Source: Wenzhouxiangella marina
Lineage (GTDB): Bacteria; Pseudomonadota; Gammaproteobacteria; Xanthomonadales; Wenzhouxiangellaceae
NCBI RefSeq assembly: GCF_001187785.1
Contig: NZ_CP012154.1
Location: 614,501-678,500 of the forward strand
Direction: 5' to 3'
Length of the DNA: 64,000 bases
How positions within the stretch are numbered: position 1 is the stretch's first letter; each line of letters starts with the position of its first letter. The position numbers were made by a program, and so were the translations under genes. The notes below the pieces were generated by a model. The model saw nothing but the letters and a program-made list of their open reading frames with translations, did no database searches and was not told the DNA's origin. Positions 17,554 to 26,991 of the stretch are shown one piece after another.

Positions 17554-18225
17554 TCAGACGGACTGGGCACCCTTGTACTTGCCGAGCACGACCACGGTCT
17601 TGCCCGAAGCCCGCAGCATGCCATCCTCCTCCAGGCTCTTCATGACTCGTCCGGCCATTTCACGCGAGCAGCCAACGATTCGGCTCAGCTCCTGACGAGT
17701 GATCTTGATCTGGGTGCCTTCGGGGTGGGAGACGGCATCGGGTTCCGAGCAGAGGTCGATCAGGGCCTTGGCGATGCGCCCCTGCGTGTCGAGGAAGGCC
17801 AGATGGAAGACCTTGCGCCGGGCTTGCAGCAGGCGTTGTGCCAGCTTCGAGCCGATCGCGGTGAGGATGTCGACCGCACAGTCGGACAATTCGTTGTCCA
17901 GCGCTTCGCGCAGACGCGCGTAGGAGACCTCGGCCAGCTCGCACTTGGTCTTGGTTCGCACCAGGACTTCGCGCTCCCTGGGCTTCATGAACAGGCCCAT
18001 CTCGCCCAGGAAGTCTCCCGGGTTGACGTAGCTGAGGATCAGTTCGCGGCCGTCATCACCTTCGGTCGAGACCGTCAGCGAGCCTTCGATCACGTACATC
18101 AGGCTCTGTCCCGAGTCGCCAGGCCGCATGACCGTGGTCTTGGCGGCGAAGTGCTGGCGCCGACAGATCTCGAGGAATCGGTCCATGGCTTCCCGGTCGA
18201 CGGGGTAGAACTGGAAATCGCGCAT
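17554..18225 (-). CDS. clp: CRP/FNR-family transcription regulator, Clp-like
   Basis: A 223-residue global regulator with an N-terminal cyclic-nucleotide-binding barrel (GDFLGEMGLF, residues 70-79) and a C-terminal helix-turn-helix (ITRQELSRIVGCSREMAGRV) close to that of E. coli CRP, so it should read TGTGA-N6-TCACA sites. At the phosphate-binding position the Arg is kept (Arg85) but the following Ser of cAMP-responsive CRP is Glu (Glu86), as I recall for Xanthomonas Clp, which responds to c-di-GMP rather than cAMP. Its divergent neighbour speD is also next to clp in Xanthomonas. A perfect target palindrome lies at 50515-50534 in this window. Confidence 0.9.
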   Translation of the reverse strand: MRDFQFYPVDREAMDRFLEICRRQHFAAKTTVMRPGDSGQSLMYVIEGSLTVSTEGDDGRELILSYVNPGDFLGEMGLFMKPREREVLVRTKTKCELAEVSYARLREALDNELSDCAVDILTAIGSKLAQRLLQARRKVFHLAFLDTQGRIAKALIDLCSEPDAVSHPEGTQIKITRQELSRIVGCSREMAGRVMKSLEEDGMLRASGKTVVVLGKYKGAQSV

Positions 18226-18438
18226 GCGGCTGCTGGGTCCCTTTTTATTCTGGATTTCTGGTCCAGCGCTGGGCCGAACCGGACAACAAGTCCACGATAA
18301 TTCTGCACCGCGTCACAGTTTTCGTCAAACCAAGCCCTGACGGCCTGGCTCGAGTCTTGGCAGAAATGTGGAAATCGGAGTCCTCGATGCCCGATAATAG
18401 GCGGTTCAGCTCATCGCCAACACGGGGCCGCATCGCAC

Positions 18439-19230
18439 ATGAAATCGCGCCGCATCAAGCTGCATGGCTTCAACAATCTGACCAAGGCCTTGAGCTTCAA
18501 TATCTATGACATGTGCTATGCCACGACCGAAGGCCAGCGCGAGGACTACATCGCCTACATCGATGAGGCCTACAACGCCGAGCGTCTGACGCAGATTCTG
18601 ACCGATGTATCGAACATCATCGGCGCCAATATCCTCAATATCGCTCGCCAGGACTACGAGCCCCAGGGCGCCAGCGTCACGATCCTGATCAGCGAGGAGC
18701 CGGTGGTTCATGACGAGGATGCCGGTAGCGCCGCGCCCGGCCCGCTGCCCGAGACCGTGCTGGGACATCTCGACAAGAGCCACATCACGGTGCACACCTA
18801 TCCCGAGAGCCATCCGCATGACGGGATCTGTACCTTCCGGGCCGACATCGATGTGGCCACCTGCGGCGTGATCTCTCCGCTGAAGGCGCTGAACTACCTG
18901 ATCCACAGTTTCGAATCCGACATCGTCACGGTCGACTACCGGGTGCGTGGATTCACCCGCGATGTTCGGGGACGCAAGCACTTCATCGATCACAAGATCA
19001 CCTCGATCCAGGACTTCTTCAGTCGCGACACGAAGAATGCCTACGAGATGATCGATGTGAACGTCTATCAGGAAAATCTCTTCCACACGAAGATGCGGCT
19101 GAAGGATTTCGACCTGGACAACTACCTTTTCGGTCTCAAGGCCGATGAGCTGGATCGTCGCGAACGCAGCCGTATCGAGCGCCGCCTGCGCAAGGAGATG
19201 CAGGAGCTGTTCTACGGCCGCAATCTCTGA
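18439..19230 (+). CDS. speD: S-adenosylmethionine decarboxylase proenzyme
   Basis: Makes decarboxylated SAM, the aminopropyl donor for spermidine. The 263-residue length and the self-cleavage site [16 protein letters not shown] are those of the E. coli-type enzyme; cleavage before Ser114 generates the pyruvoyl cofactor. The gene is divergent from the Clp-type regulator across a 213-bp region in which I see no convincing CRP-type palindrome. speE is not in the window. Confidence 0.97.
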   Translation: MKSRRIKLHGFNNLTKALSFNIYDMCYATTEGQREDYIAYIDEAYNAERLTQILTDVSNIIGANILNIARQDYEPQGASVTILISEEPVVHDEDAGSAAPGPLPETVLGHLDKSHITVHTYPESHPHDGICTFRADIDVATCGVISPLKALNYLIHSFESDIVTVDYRVRGFTRDVRGRKHFIDHKITSIQDFFSRDTKNAYEMIDVNVYQENLFHTKMRLKDFDLDNYLFGLKADELDRRERSRIERRLRKEMQELFYGRNL

Positions 19231-19272
19231 GCGGAGACGGCCCCGAAGGCCGGCTCTGGCCGTGGCGCAAGC

Positions 19273-22200
19273 TCAGCGAGACCTGGCCAGGGGGTCGCGG
19301 ATCGCGCCGATGATCCAGGCTCTGAGCTGGGTGATCTCTTCGGGAGGCAGGCCGGACCTCAGGCTGATCCTCGCTGCTGACAGGCGTTCCTTCTCTTCTG
19401 CATCGGCAAGGTAGCCGCGCTCCTGCAGCCACTGTTCGAGCTGGTCGATGTTGTCGCTTCGGAAGCGGCTGACCTTGCCCTTGCGCAATGCATCGATCAG
19501 TTCGGCCGGCTGGCGGCCGAGGCTCTCGTTGAGCTCGCGCACCCGGTCCATGAAATGATCGGTGATGGCGCCGCTCTCGCTGAGCGCCTGGTCATCGACG
19601 GGTCGAGCGTGGCGACGGCACCAGTCTTCCAGGATGAGCCGGGCCGCCTTGGCCCGGTTCTCCAGGCGGTCGCGCTGATCGGCCTTGATCAATTTGCTGG
19701 CCTGGGCTGACTGCAGGAAGGCCTCGAGCTGTCCCAGTCGACCGAGTTCGAAGCGGATCAGCTCGGCCACCTGGGAGGGCTCGTCCTGGAGCAGGTGGAA
19801 GACATGCATCTGCCCGGGATCGCTCCACGGCGAAATCGGGTCCACCCCGGCGGCACGCGCCCAGTCCAGCAGGTCCATGCCTTCCGGTTCGGGAATCGGC
19901 TCGGGTCTGTCGATGCCCTCGGGCATCTGCTGCTGCAGCGGCTCGACTTCGCCCTTGCGTACTTCGGCCATGTCGATCAGGTGCGGTGCCGGCCCTTCGC
20001 CGGCCCAGGCGGTCCAGGCCTGCGCATCGTCGCTCTGCGCGGTCAGGTAGACCATCTGGCGATCCCCGCGCACGATGTCCTGCACCGATTCCACGATCGA
20101 GCGATAGCGATCGGGGTCGGTCGTGGTCAGCACTTCATCCATGAACACGGGTAGGGGCTCGGCCTGCGATTCGAGGCGCTCGATCCAGGCCAGGCGCACG
20201 GCCAGCAGCAGCTGTACGCGTGTGCCGGTCGACAGTTCGGCGATGGAGCGTTCGCGCCCATCCTGGGTGTCGAGAGCATGGAAGGCCTTGTCGCGGAACC
20301 GCAGGCGATAGCGATGGTGGGTGAAGCGGCCGAACCACTCGGCCGAGCGCGACAGGGCGGCTGGTTCGTTGTCGCTCTCGTGGGCTTCGCGCACATCCTC
20401 GATGATCAGCCGTCCCGCCGCCGCCATCAGCTGGGCGTCGAATTCCTGCGACAGAGCCTCCCGGCTGCGCTCGAATTCCACGCCGAGCCGCTCCAGTTCG
20501 CGCCGTTCGAGGAGGTCTTCGTGGCGCGTCTGGATCTCGCCGACGCGCTGGTTGAGCTGGTCGCGCTCGGCCACCCGGGCCGACAGCTCGGCCTGGACCT
20601 TCTCGAGCGCTTCGCGTGCCTGCTCGCGGCCCTGGCGGATGAGCTCGGGTTCTTCGGCCAGACGGGCCTCCAGGCGCCCGATCTCGAGGTTCTGATCGCG
20701 ACGTTCCTGCTCCAGTCCGCGCCAGGCTTCGAACTGGTCGATGCGGTGGATCAGGGCGTCGCGGTCTCCGGCCTTCAGTCCGGCCTGCTCGAAGATCCGA
20801 TCGCGTGCCTTTTCCAGCTGGCCGATATCGGCCTGCAGTTCGCTGATGCGGTGTTCGTGGGCGCGCACTTCGTTGTGCCGCTCGGCATTCTGGCGCATGC
20901 GCGGGCTGAGCAGGTGAATCCAGTGGGCCAGCTCCCGGCTGCCGCCGGGCTGGTCACCGCCCATGCCGTGACGCTCGAGAAGATCGGCGGTTTCGGCCTG
21001 TGCGGCCCGATACCGATCCTCGAGCTGCATCAGCTGCGCCTTGTGACGTTCGACACTGGCCTGCTGCTGCTGCCATTCGTACAGATGACGGCACCAGAGC
21101 TGAAAGCCGGTCTCCAGGCGGGTGTCGGCGCTGACGCCGATCTCGCTGGCCAGCTCGTCCAGCTTGCCGCGCGCCTGCTCGAGATTGCCGCGCTGGCTGT
21201 TGAGCTGGTCGCGGACATCGGCCGCCCGTGCCTGGCTGATCTCGTGGCGGGTGGCGGACTCCAGTTCCAGGTCCAGGCGCTCCAGACGGGCTTCGACCTC
21301 GGCTTCGGTCCAGCCGAGCGGGGGCTCGACGTCGGTGGCCAGGAAGGTCTCGGCGGCGGACTTCAGGTCGCGCCAGCGCTGGATGAAATTGAACAGCAGG
21401 CTGAGCGGCACGCCGGCCGCGATCAGGATCAGCATGACCAGCTCGGGCAGGGGCTCGAGCTGTTGAACGCCGAGCAGGCGCCAGGAGGCGAGGCCCGCGG
21501 CGGCGCTCAGGCCGCCCCAGAGGATGCCTTCCAGGGGCGAGAGGCGGGCTCCGTCGAGCCAGCGCATCAGGGCCTCTCTGGCCTTGCGAAGATCGGCCTG
21601 CGGTCGGCCGGTCAGGTTGCTCGAAACGTGCGTCCGGGCCAGCTCGCCGGTCAGATTGCGGATCTGCTCGCGCAGGGCCTGGACCCGGTCGACGCGTCGT
21701 TCCAGTTCTTCCAGGGCGGCCTGGTCGAGGCCTTCGGCCCGGTCGGGGGTGCGCCCGAGGCGCCGGGCGGCCAGCACCAGCGCGGCTTCGGCCTGAGCGA
21801 TCTGGTCGCTCTGCTGTTCGATACGGTGTTCGAGGTCGACCAGGCGATCGCGGTGATCGCCGAGCTCGGCCTGCAGCGCTTCGAGCTGCTGTGGATCGAT
21901 CGGCCCGGAGCTCTTCAGGCGCTCGCGCGCCTTGCGCAGGGCGCCGTGCTCGATGGCCAGCTCCTTTTCCTTCTGCGCCAGCGCGTCCTCGGCCTGATCC
22001 AGGCGCTCGAGCTCGTCGCCCCGCAGGCGGTCCATGCCGCCGGGGTATTCCTCGATCAGCACCTGCTCGACGGCGCGCAGGCGCGCCGTGGCGTCGGCCA
22101 GGGCCAGGGCATCTTCGCAGGCGCGCAGGCGGCCCGCGGCATCGGCGGTGCGATCGAGCTGGCGACGCAGGCGCTCCAGGGTGGCCAGTTCGTCATTCAG

Positions 22201-22716
22201 TTCGCCGTACTCGCCTTCCTTGCTGGCGACGGCCTGTTCCAGACGGCTGAACTCCTGGGCCAGTTTCTTCGGTCTGGGGCGAGGAGCGAGTTCGCCGGTC
22301 TCCAGGACGGCATCCAGATCGAAGCCGCCGGCGAGCAGGGTACGCAGGTGACCGGCGATGTGCTCCTCGGTGCTGCCCAGGGCGTTCAGATCCTCGGCGC
22401 TGATCAGAAAGGCGCCGACGGCATCGTCGGGAGGCAGGTTCGGCGCTTCCGCGCGCCGCCCGTCCACCAGCCACTGCACCTGCTGCCCGCGTCGTTCGCA
22501 GACCAGGGTCCGGTCGCCGCGCTGCCAGTGCGCGCTCAGCTCGCAGTAGTCGGGGTTCATGCCCGGGTAGAGCAGGGCGCGCACCGCGCGCACCAGGCTG
22601 GACTTGCCCGAGGCGTTCGGCCCGGTCACCACGTTGACGGCAGCGGGTTCGAAGTCAACCGAAAAGCCCCGGCTCAGGCCGGGCAGGACGCGGATCTCGA
22701 GGGCGCGGAGCTTCAT
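19273..22716 (-). CDS. YhaN-like SMC/Rad50-type ATPase with membrane segments in the coiled coil
   Basis: An 1147-residue ATPase of the Rad50/SbcC superfamily. Walker A is GPNASGKSSL (residues 32-41). The ABC signature region and Walker B (PVFMDEVLTTTDPDR) come near residue 930, and long coiled coils lie between. In the middle (about residues 395-455) are two hydrophobic helices (ILWGGLSAAAGLASW and LVMLILIAAGVPLSLLF), as in the AAA_27/YhaN group, which suggests attachment to the membrane. About 200 residues follow the ATPase head, an extension not usual for SbcC. Its ATG overlaps the stop of the upstream phosphoesterase gene by 4 bases (ATGA), so the two form a coupled Mre11-Rad50-like pair. 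Confidence 0.88.
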   Translation of the reverse strand: MKLRALEIRVLPGLSRGFSVDFEPAAVNVVTGPNASGKSSLVRAVRALLYPGMNPDYCELSAHWQRGDRTLVCERRGQQVQWLVDGRRAEAPNLPPDDAVGAFLISAEDLNALGSTEEHIAGHLRTLLAGGFDLDAVLETGELAPRPRPKKLAQEFSRLEQAVASKEGEYGELNDELATLERLRRQLDRTADAAGRLRACEDALALADATARLRAVEQVLIEEYPGGMDRLRGDELERLDQAEDALAQKEKELAIEHGALRKARERLKSSGPIDPQQLEALQAELGDHRDRLVDLEHRIEQQSDQIAQAEAALVLAARRLGRTPDRAEGLDQAALEELERRVDRVQALREQIRNLTGELARTHVSSNLTGRPQADLRKAREALMRWLDGARLSPLEGILWGGLSAAAGLASWRLLGVQQLEPLPELVMLILIAAGVPLSLLFNFIQRWRDLKSAAETFLATDVEPPLGWTEAEVEARLERLDLELESATRHEISQARAADVRDQLNSQRGNLEQARGKLDELASEIGVSADTRLETGFQLWCRHLYEWQQQQASVERHKAQLMQLEDRYRAAQAETADLLERHGMGGDQPGGSRELAHWIHLLSPRMRQNAERHNEVRAHEHRISELQADIGQLEKARDRIFEQAGLKAGDRDALIHRIDQFEAWRGLEQERRDQNLEIGRLEARLAEEPELIRQGREQAREALEKVQAELSARVAERDQLNQRVGEIQTRHEDLLERRELERLGVEFERSREALSQEFDAQLMAAAGRLIIEDVREAHESDNEPAALSRSAEWFGRFTHHRYRLRFRDKAFHALDTQDGRERSIAELSTGTRVQLLLAVRLAWIERLESQAEPLPVFMDEVLTTTDPDRYRSIVESVQDIVRGDRQMVYLTAQSDDAQAWTAWAGEGPAPHLIDMAEVRKGEVEPLQQQMPEGIDRPEPIPEPEGMDLLDWARAAGVDPISPWSDPGQMHVFHLLQDEPSQVAELIRFELGRLGQLEAFLQSAQASKLIKADQRDRLENRAKAARLILEDWCRRHARPVDDQALSESGAITDHFMDRVRELNESLGRQPAELIDALRKGKVSRFRSDNIDQLEQWLQERGYLADAEEKERLSAARISLRSGLPPEEITQLRAWIIGAIRDPLARSR

Positions 22717-23969
22717 CCGGCCGCCCCGGTCTGGGCCAGCAGGCTGCTCAGACTGTGCATGGCGGCGCGTTCGAGATACTCGCCCAGTGCCGCGTCATCG
22801 AGCGGGCGCCCCAGGCCTCGGAACTCGCGCTGCTCGGCCAGCGGCCCGAGTTGCTCGCGCGCCCGCTCGAGCAGGCGTTCCCGTTCCACCTCGTCGGCAC
22901 CGCGCAGGGCCAGGACGCGGCGGGCCAGCAGGCCCACGGGGTCCTGGCGCTCGGCCAGGCGCTCGAGCTCGATGTCGGGTTCGAAGGCCAGCTCCAGCTT
23001 GTCGATGAACAACTGGATCGATTGCTCGGTCCAGGGGCGAGCATCCTCCAGCCACTGGCGCGCCGCCGTCGCGATTGCTGCTCCGATCCGGCTCCGCCCG
23101 ACCAGGCGCAGGCGCAGGCCGATGGCCTCGGGGGCTCGACACAGATCACCCAGGGCGCCGACGCAGTCGCGGGCGCCGGCCAGGATCGCCGAACCCAGCT
23201 GCTCCGGGTCGTCGAGCTGGCTGACGTCGAGGTCGATCGATTCGTAGCGAAGCGGTGCCAGCACCAGCTGCTCGGCGCGTACCTTGCCCTTGCCCGCTTC
23301 GATCAGCCAGGGCCCGCGGTCGCCCGTTTCGCTGGCGCGCAGGGCGCTGACCGAGCCGAGGTAGCCGATTGGTCGGTCCCCGTCCATCGGGTCGGGTTGA
23401 TGGATATGGCCCAGCAGCCAGGCCGAGACGGGGGCGGACTCGAGGTCCTTGCTCGACACCGGCGCGTGGCGGCTGTTGCTCTGGTCCCGGTCGCAGTGCA
23501 GCAGGCCGATCAGCGGCCGCTTGCCACGGCGCCCCGGAAAGTCCTCCAGCGGGCTCTGGCGGACTTCGGCCTGCGGGAAGGACCAGCCGATCAGGTCCAG
23601 ATCGCCGATCTCCGTCGATTGCCAGCGCCCCCCGGCGCCGAGCAGGGTCAGATGATCGAGTTCCTCGGCCAGGCGCGGCAGGACATGGACGTCGTGATTG
23701 CCGGCGACGGCCCAGGTGCGGATGCCCGCCGTGGCGAGCTTTTCCAGTCCGGCCTTGAGCTGGCCGTAGGCGACGAAGAAGTCGCGACTGCGCTCGACCA
23801 GATCCCCGGCCAGCACCACACCGTCGACCTTGCGATTGATCGCTTCGGTAACGCTGCGCATCCAGGCCGCTTCCGGACCCAGCTCGCGCTGCAGCGACCT
23901 GAGTTCATCGGGCAGGCTGGCGGGCAGACGACCCAGGTGCATGTCGCCGATCGCAAGCAGGGTGGTCAT
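22713..23969 (-). CDS. SbcD/Mre11-like metallophosphoesterase (DNA repair exonuclease)
   Basis: A 418-residue calcineurin-type phosphoesterase with the full set of metal motifs: GDMHLGR, GDLVERS, GNHDVH, LLHCD and GHIHQPD. The C-terminal 150 residues are a charged helical domain that should contact the ATPase partner. The ATG at 23969 starts the protein at TTLLAIGDMH; the upstream in-frame stretch has no homology and overlaps a repeat element. Together with the coupled YhaN-like ATPase it should form a nuclease that trims DNA ends or hairpins. The gene is the first of the two-gene unit. Confidence 0.9.
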   Translation of the reverse strand: MTTLLAIGDMHLGRLPASLPDELRSLQRELGPEAAWMRSVTEAINRKVDGVVLAGDLVERSRDFFVAYGQLKAGLEKLATAGIRTWAVAGNHDVHVLPRLAEELDHLTLLGAGGRWQSTEIGDLDLIGWSFPQAEVRQSPLEDFPGRRGKRPLIGLLHCDRDQSNSRHAPVSSKDLESAPVSAWLLGHIHQPDPMDGDRPIGYLGSVSALRASETGDRGPWLIEAGKGKVRAEQLVLAPLRYESIDLDVSQLDDPEQLGSAILAGARDCVGALGDLCRAPEAIGLRLRLVGRSRIGAAIATAARQWLEDARPWTEQSIQLFIDKLELAFEPDIELERLAERQDPVGLLARRVLALRGADEVERERLLERAREQLGPLAEQREFRGLGRPLDDAALGEYLERAAMHSLSSLLAQTGAAG

Positions 23970-24061
23970 GGCCGGAAGTCGAGCCTTCGCATCGGAAATG
24001 GGTAACCCTGACGATAATGGATTCCAACGGGGCTCACAAGCGCGTCCGTCGCCTTGCCCCG

Positions 24062-24231
24062 CCTTGTTCACCACCCGTTCGTTGCGAGGCGCTGCCAGGT
24101 TCTGTAGCCGCGGCGTTTCGCGACCGAGCGCACCGGAGGCGTACTCGCCGGTACGGTGAGGATGTGCGACCGAGCGAAACGCCGCGGATGCTGGGCCTGG
24201 TGGTGTCGCAGTAGAACGGGTGATGAATAAG
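24062..24231. repeat. 170-bp imperfect palindromic element (MITE/BIME-like)
   Basis: The two halves are imperfect reverse complements over about 58 bases. The outer part pairs TTCACCACCCGTTC (24067-24080) with GAACGGGTGATGAA (24213-24226). The inner part pairs CCGCGGCGTTTCG (24108-24120) with CGAAACGCCGCGG (24175-24187). The centre holds a smaller hairpin around GGCGTACTCGCC. No open reading frame of its own is evident. It fills the gap between the phosphoesterase start and the yheS stop, so it could act as a terminator or processing structure for yheS mRNA. Confidence 0.75.
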
Positions 24232-24237
24232 GGGGGG

Positions 24238-26118
24238 TTACTCGGCTTCCGCCGCATCGAGCGCTTCCTGGGCTTCCATCCAGTCGTTCTCCAGGCCCTC
24301 GAGGCGCTGCCGCCATTCGCTCTGTTTCGTCAGGACCTCGGCCAGCTCCCCGGCGCGCTCGGCCTCGTACAGGCCGGCATCGGCAAGGGTCCTTTCCAGT
24401 TCGGCCACGCGCTGGCTGGCCTCGTCGACCTGGCGGGTGAGTTTCTCGACCCGGTTCTTCAGGGGACGCAGACGTTCGCGGCGTTCGGCTTGATTGCGTC
24501 GGGTCTCGCGGCGTTCGTTACCGCCCTGGCGATCCTCCTTCTCCGGCGCATTGCGTTCGCTCAGCCAGCGCCGATAGTCGGACAGGTCGCCGTCGAAGGG
24601 GCGGACCTGGCCATCGGCCACCAGCCAGTAGGCCTCGACGGTGCTGGTGAGCAGATGGCGATCGTGAGAGACCGTCACCACCGCACCCTCGAAGCCCTGC
24701 AGGGCCACGGTCAGGGCATGGCGCATGTCCAGATCGAGGTGGTTGGTCGGCTCGTCGAGGAGCAGCAGGTTGGGACCCTGCCAGACCAGCAGGGCCAGCA
24801 CCAATCGGGCTTTCTCGCCGCCGGACAGCGGCGCGACCGGGCCGGTGGCCTGGTCGCCATGAAAATCGAAGCCGCCCAGGTAATCGCGGAGGGACTGTTC
24901 GCTGGCCTCGGGCGCCAGGCGCTGCAGATGCAGCAAGGGGCTGGCCTGCCCGTCGAGCTGCTCGAGCTGATGCTGGGCGAAGTAGCCGATCTGCAGGCCG
25001 CGGCTGCTCGTCAGGCGCCCGTCCAGCGGCGGCAGCTCACCGGCCAGGGCGCGAACCAGGGTCGACTTGCCCGCACCGTTGAGGCCGAGCAGGCCGATCC
25101 GGTCGCCGGGTGCCAGGCTCAAGGACACGCCTTCGAGCACGCGCTTCGAACCGTATCCCAGGCTGACCTGGTCGAGGCTGAGGAGCGGATTCGCCGCCTT
25201 GGGCGGCGGGGGGAACTCGAAATGGAAGGGTGAGTCGGCGTGCGCCGGTGCCACCTGTTCCATCCGCTCCAGGGCCTTGATGCGGCTCTGCGCGGCCTTT
25301 GCCTTGCTGGCCTTGGCCCGGAAGCGGTCGATGAAGCTCTGCATGTGGGCGATCTCGCGCTGCTGCTTCTCGAAGCGCGCCTGCTGGTGGGCGAGGCGCT
25401 CGGCGCGCAGGCGCTCGAAGTCGCTGTAGCCGCCGGTGTAGGCCACCAGGCGCCGATGCTCGATGTGCAGCACCGAGTCGACGACCTGATCGAGGAAATC
25501 CCGGTCGTGCGAGATGATGATCAGGGTGCCGGCGTAGCGCTTCAGCCAGTCTTCCAGCCAGACCACGGTCTCGAGATCCAGGTGGTTGGTCGGCTCGTCG
25601 AGCATCAGCAGGTCCGAGGGGCACATCAGGGCGCGGGCCAGGGACAGGCGGATGCGCCAGCCGCCCGAAAAGTCTCCCACCGGCTTGCGATGCTCCTCGG
25701 GCTTGAAGCCCAGGCCGTTGAGCAGGCTGCCGGCGCGGGCGGCGGCGGTGTAGCCACCGGCCTCGTCGAGCTCGGCATGCGCCTGGGCGATGGCCTCGCC
25801 GTCGCCCTCGGCCTCGGTCCGGCGCACGCGGGCCTCGGCGTCGCGCAGGCGCCGGTCCCCATCGATCACGTAGTCGAGCGCCGGTCGGTCGAGCTCCTTG
25901 ATCTCCTGGGCCATCGCGGCCAGGGTCCAGGCAGCGGGAATGCGGACGTCGCCATCGTCAGCCGCTAGCTGCCCCTGCAGCAGGGCGAACAGGCTGCTCT
26001 TGCCACAGCCGTTCGGGCCGATCAGGCCGACCTTGTGGCCCGGGAAGATCGTCGCTTCGGCGTGCTCCAGCAGCGCCTCGGGGCCGTGGCGCAGGGTCAG
26101 GTCGCTGATCTGGATCAT
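24238..26118 (-). CDS. yheS: ABC-F family ATPase, YheS-like
   Basis: A 626-residue soluble protein with two ABC domains and no membrane helices; ABC-F proteins act on the ribosome. First domain: Walker A GPNGCGKSS, signature DFSGGW, Walker B LLMLDEPTNHLD. Second domain: GLNGAGKST, LSGGEKARLVLAL, LLLLDEPTNHLD. The inter-domain linker (FIDRFRAKASKAKAAQSRIK) and the Arg/Glu-rich C-terminal coiled coil match E. coli YheS closely, including DGDRRLRDAE. The start at 26118 matches the family; upstream in-frame codons are not conserved. It is divergent from the YgjP-like gene. Confidence 0.93.
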   Translation of the reverse strand: MIQISDLTLRHGPEALLEHAEATIFPGHKVGLIGPNGCGKSSLFALLQGQLAADDGDVRIPAAWTLAAMAQEIKELDRPALDYVIDGDRRLRDAEARVRRTEAEGDGEAIAQAHAELDEAGGYTAAARAGSLLNGLGFKPEEHRKPVGDFSGGWRIRLSLARALMCPSDLLMLDEPTNHLDLETVVWLEDWLKRYAGTLIIISHDRDFLDQVVDSVLHIEHRRLVAYTGGYSDFERLRAERLAHQQARFEKQQREIAHMQSFIDRFRAKASKAKAAQSRIKALERMEQVAPAHADSPFHFEFPPPPKAANPLLSLDQVSLGYGSKRVLEGVSLSLAPGDRIGLLGLNGAGKSTLVRALAGELPPLDGRLTSSRGLQIGYFAQHQLEQLDGQASPLLHLQRLAPEASEQSLRDYLGGFDFHGDQATGPVAPLSGGEKARLVLALLVWQGPNLLLLDEPTNHLDLDMRHALTVALQGFEGAVVTVSHDRHLLTSTVEAYWLVADGQVRPFDGDLSDYRRWLSERNAPEKEDRQGGNERRETRRNQAERRERLRPLKNRVEKLTRQVDEASQRVAELERTLADAGLYEAERAGELAEVLTKQSEWRQRLEGLENDWMEAQEALDAAEAE

Positions 26119-26226
26119 CGCTCGGGTGACGGTTCCGGGGCCTTGGGGCGGTGGGCGCCGGTCGGGCTCGACCGGCTCAGCTGCTATTATCGCAGAAGTT
26201 CTCAATCACACTCGAGGGACACCGCG

Positions 26227-26943
26227 CTGAGCTCCTTGCCCTACACCTTGCGGGTGCACCCGCGCGCGCGCCGGGTCAAGCTGCGCGTGGACGAGCGGGG
26301 CGAGCTGCTGGTCACCGTCCCGCGTGCCTTCGATACGCGTCGTCTGCCGGAACTCATCGATGAGCGTCGGCACTGGATCGAGTCGGTTCGCCGTCGTCAG
26401 GCGAGCCTGCGTGCCGGTCTCGACGAGGCCCTGCAGGGGCCGCGCCCGGCACGTATCGAATTGCCCGCGCTCGACGAATGCTGGCGGGTCGACTACCGTT
26501 CGGGCCGCGGTGAGCGTCTGACGCTGCAGAGCGCGTCGGGCCGACTACGTTTCACCCTGCCGTCCACGGATCCCGACGAGCTCGATGCCCGGGTGCGGGC
26601 GCGGCTGCGCGACTGGCTGCGTGCCCGCGCTCGTGAAGCCCTGGCGCCGCAGGTCGACGACCTGGCCCGCGAGCACGGTTTCCGCTACCGTTCGATCGGC
26701 ATCCGCAATCAACGCTCGCGCTGGGGCAGCTGTTCGGCCGCCGGCCGCCTGTCGCTCAATGCGCGCGTGCTGTTCGCCTCACCGGAGGCCTGCCGCTACG
26801 TGCTGGTGCACGAACTGGTGCACACCCGTCACCTCGACCATTCGCCGGCCTTCTGGGCCCGCGTGGCCGAGATCGATCCCGACTACCGGGCGCACATGCG
26901 CCAGCTCGACCGGGTCTGGCGCCAGCTGCCGGACTGGGTCTGA
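26227..26943 (+). CDS. YgjP-like metal-dependent hydrolase (M48/DUF45)
   Basis: A 238-residue member of the YgjP/DUF45 family, cytoplasmic gluzincin-type metallopeptidases linked to SprT-like enzymes. The zinc site is HELVHTRHLDHSPAFW, with the conserved SRWGSC motif 50 residues earlier. No ATG or GTG lies at a sensible place. The only start with a good ribosome-binding site is CTG at 26227, with GAGGG 8 bases upstream; TTG at 26236 is the alternative. The substrate is unknown. The following symporter gene is on the same strand after 48 bases. Confidence 0.85.
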   Translation: MSSLPYTLRVHPRARRVKLRVDERGELLVTVPRAFDTRRLPELIDERRHWIESVRRRQASLRAGLDEALQGPRPARIELPALDECWRVDYRSGRGERLTLQSASGRLRFTLPSTDPDELDARVRARLRDWLRARAREALAPQVDDLAREHGFRYRSIGIRNQRSRWGSCSAAGRLSLNARVLFASPEACRYVLVHELVHTRHLDHSPAFWARVAEIDPDYRAHMRQLDRVWRQLPDWV

Positions 26944-26991
26944 TCCACGGTTCCCACTGCCATGACCCACTGAAATCACAGGACAACAAGC

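Noticed and set aside
18226-18438. Possible CRP-type site between the Clp-like gene and speD
   Set aside because: Only half-matches (for example AATGTGG) with no second arm at the proper spacing.
20278-23247. 989-codon plus-strand open frame
   Set aside because: Antisense to the YhaN-like ATPase and the phosphoesterase; composition is the mirror of a coiled coil and no family motif is seen.
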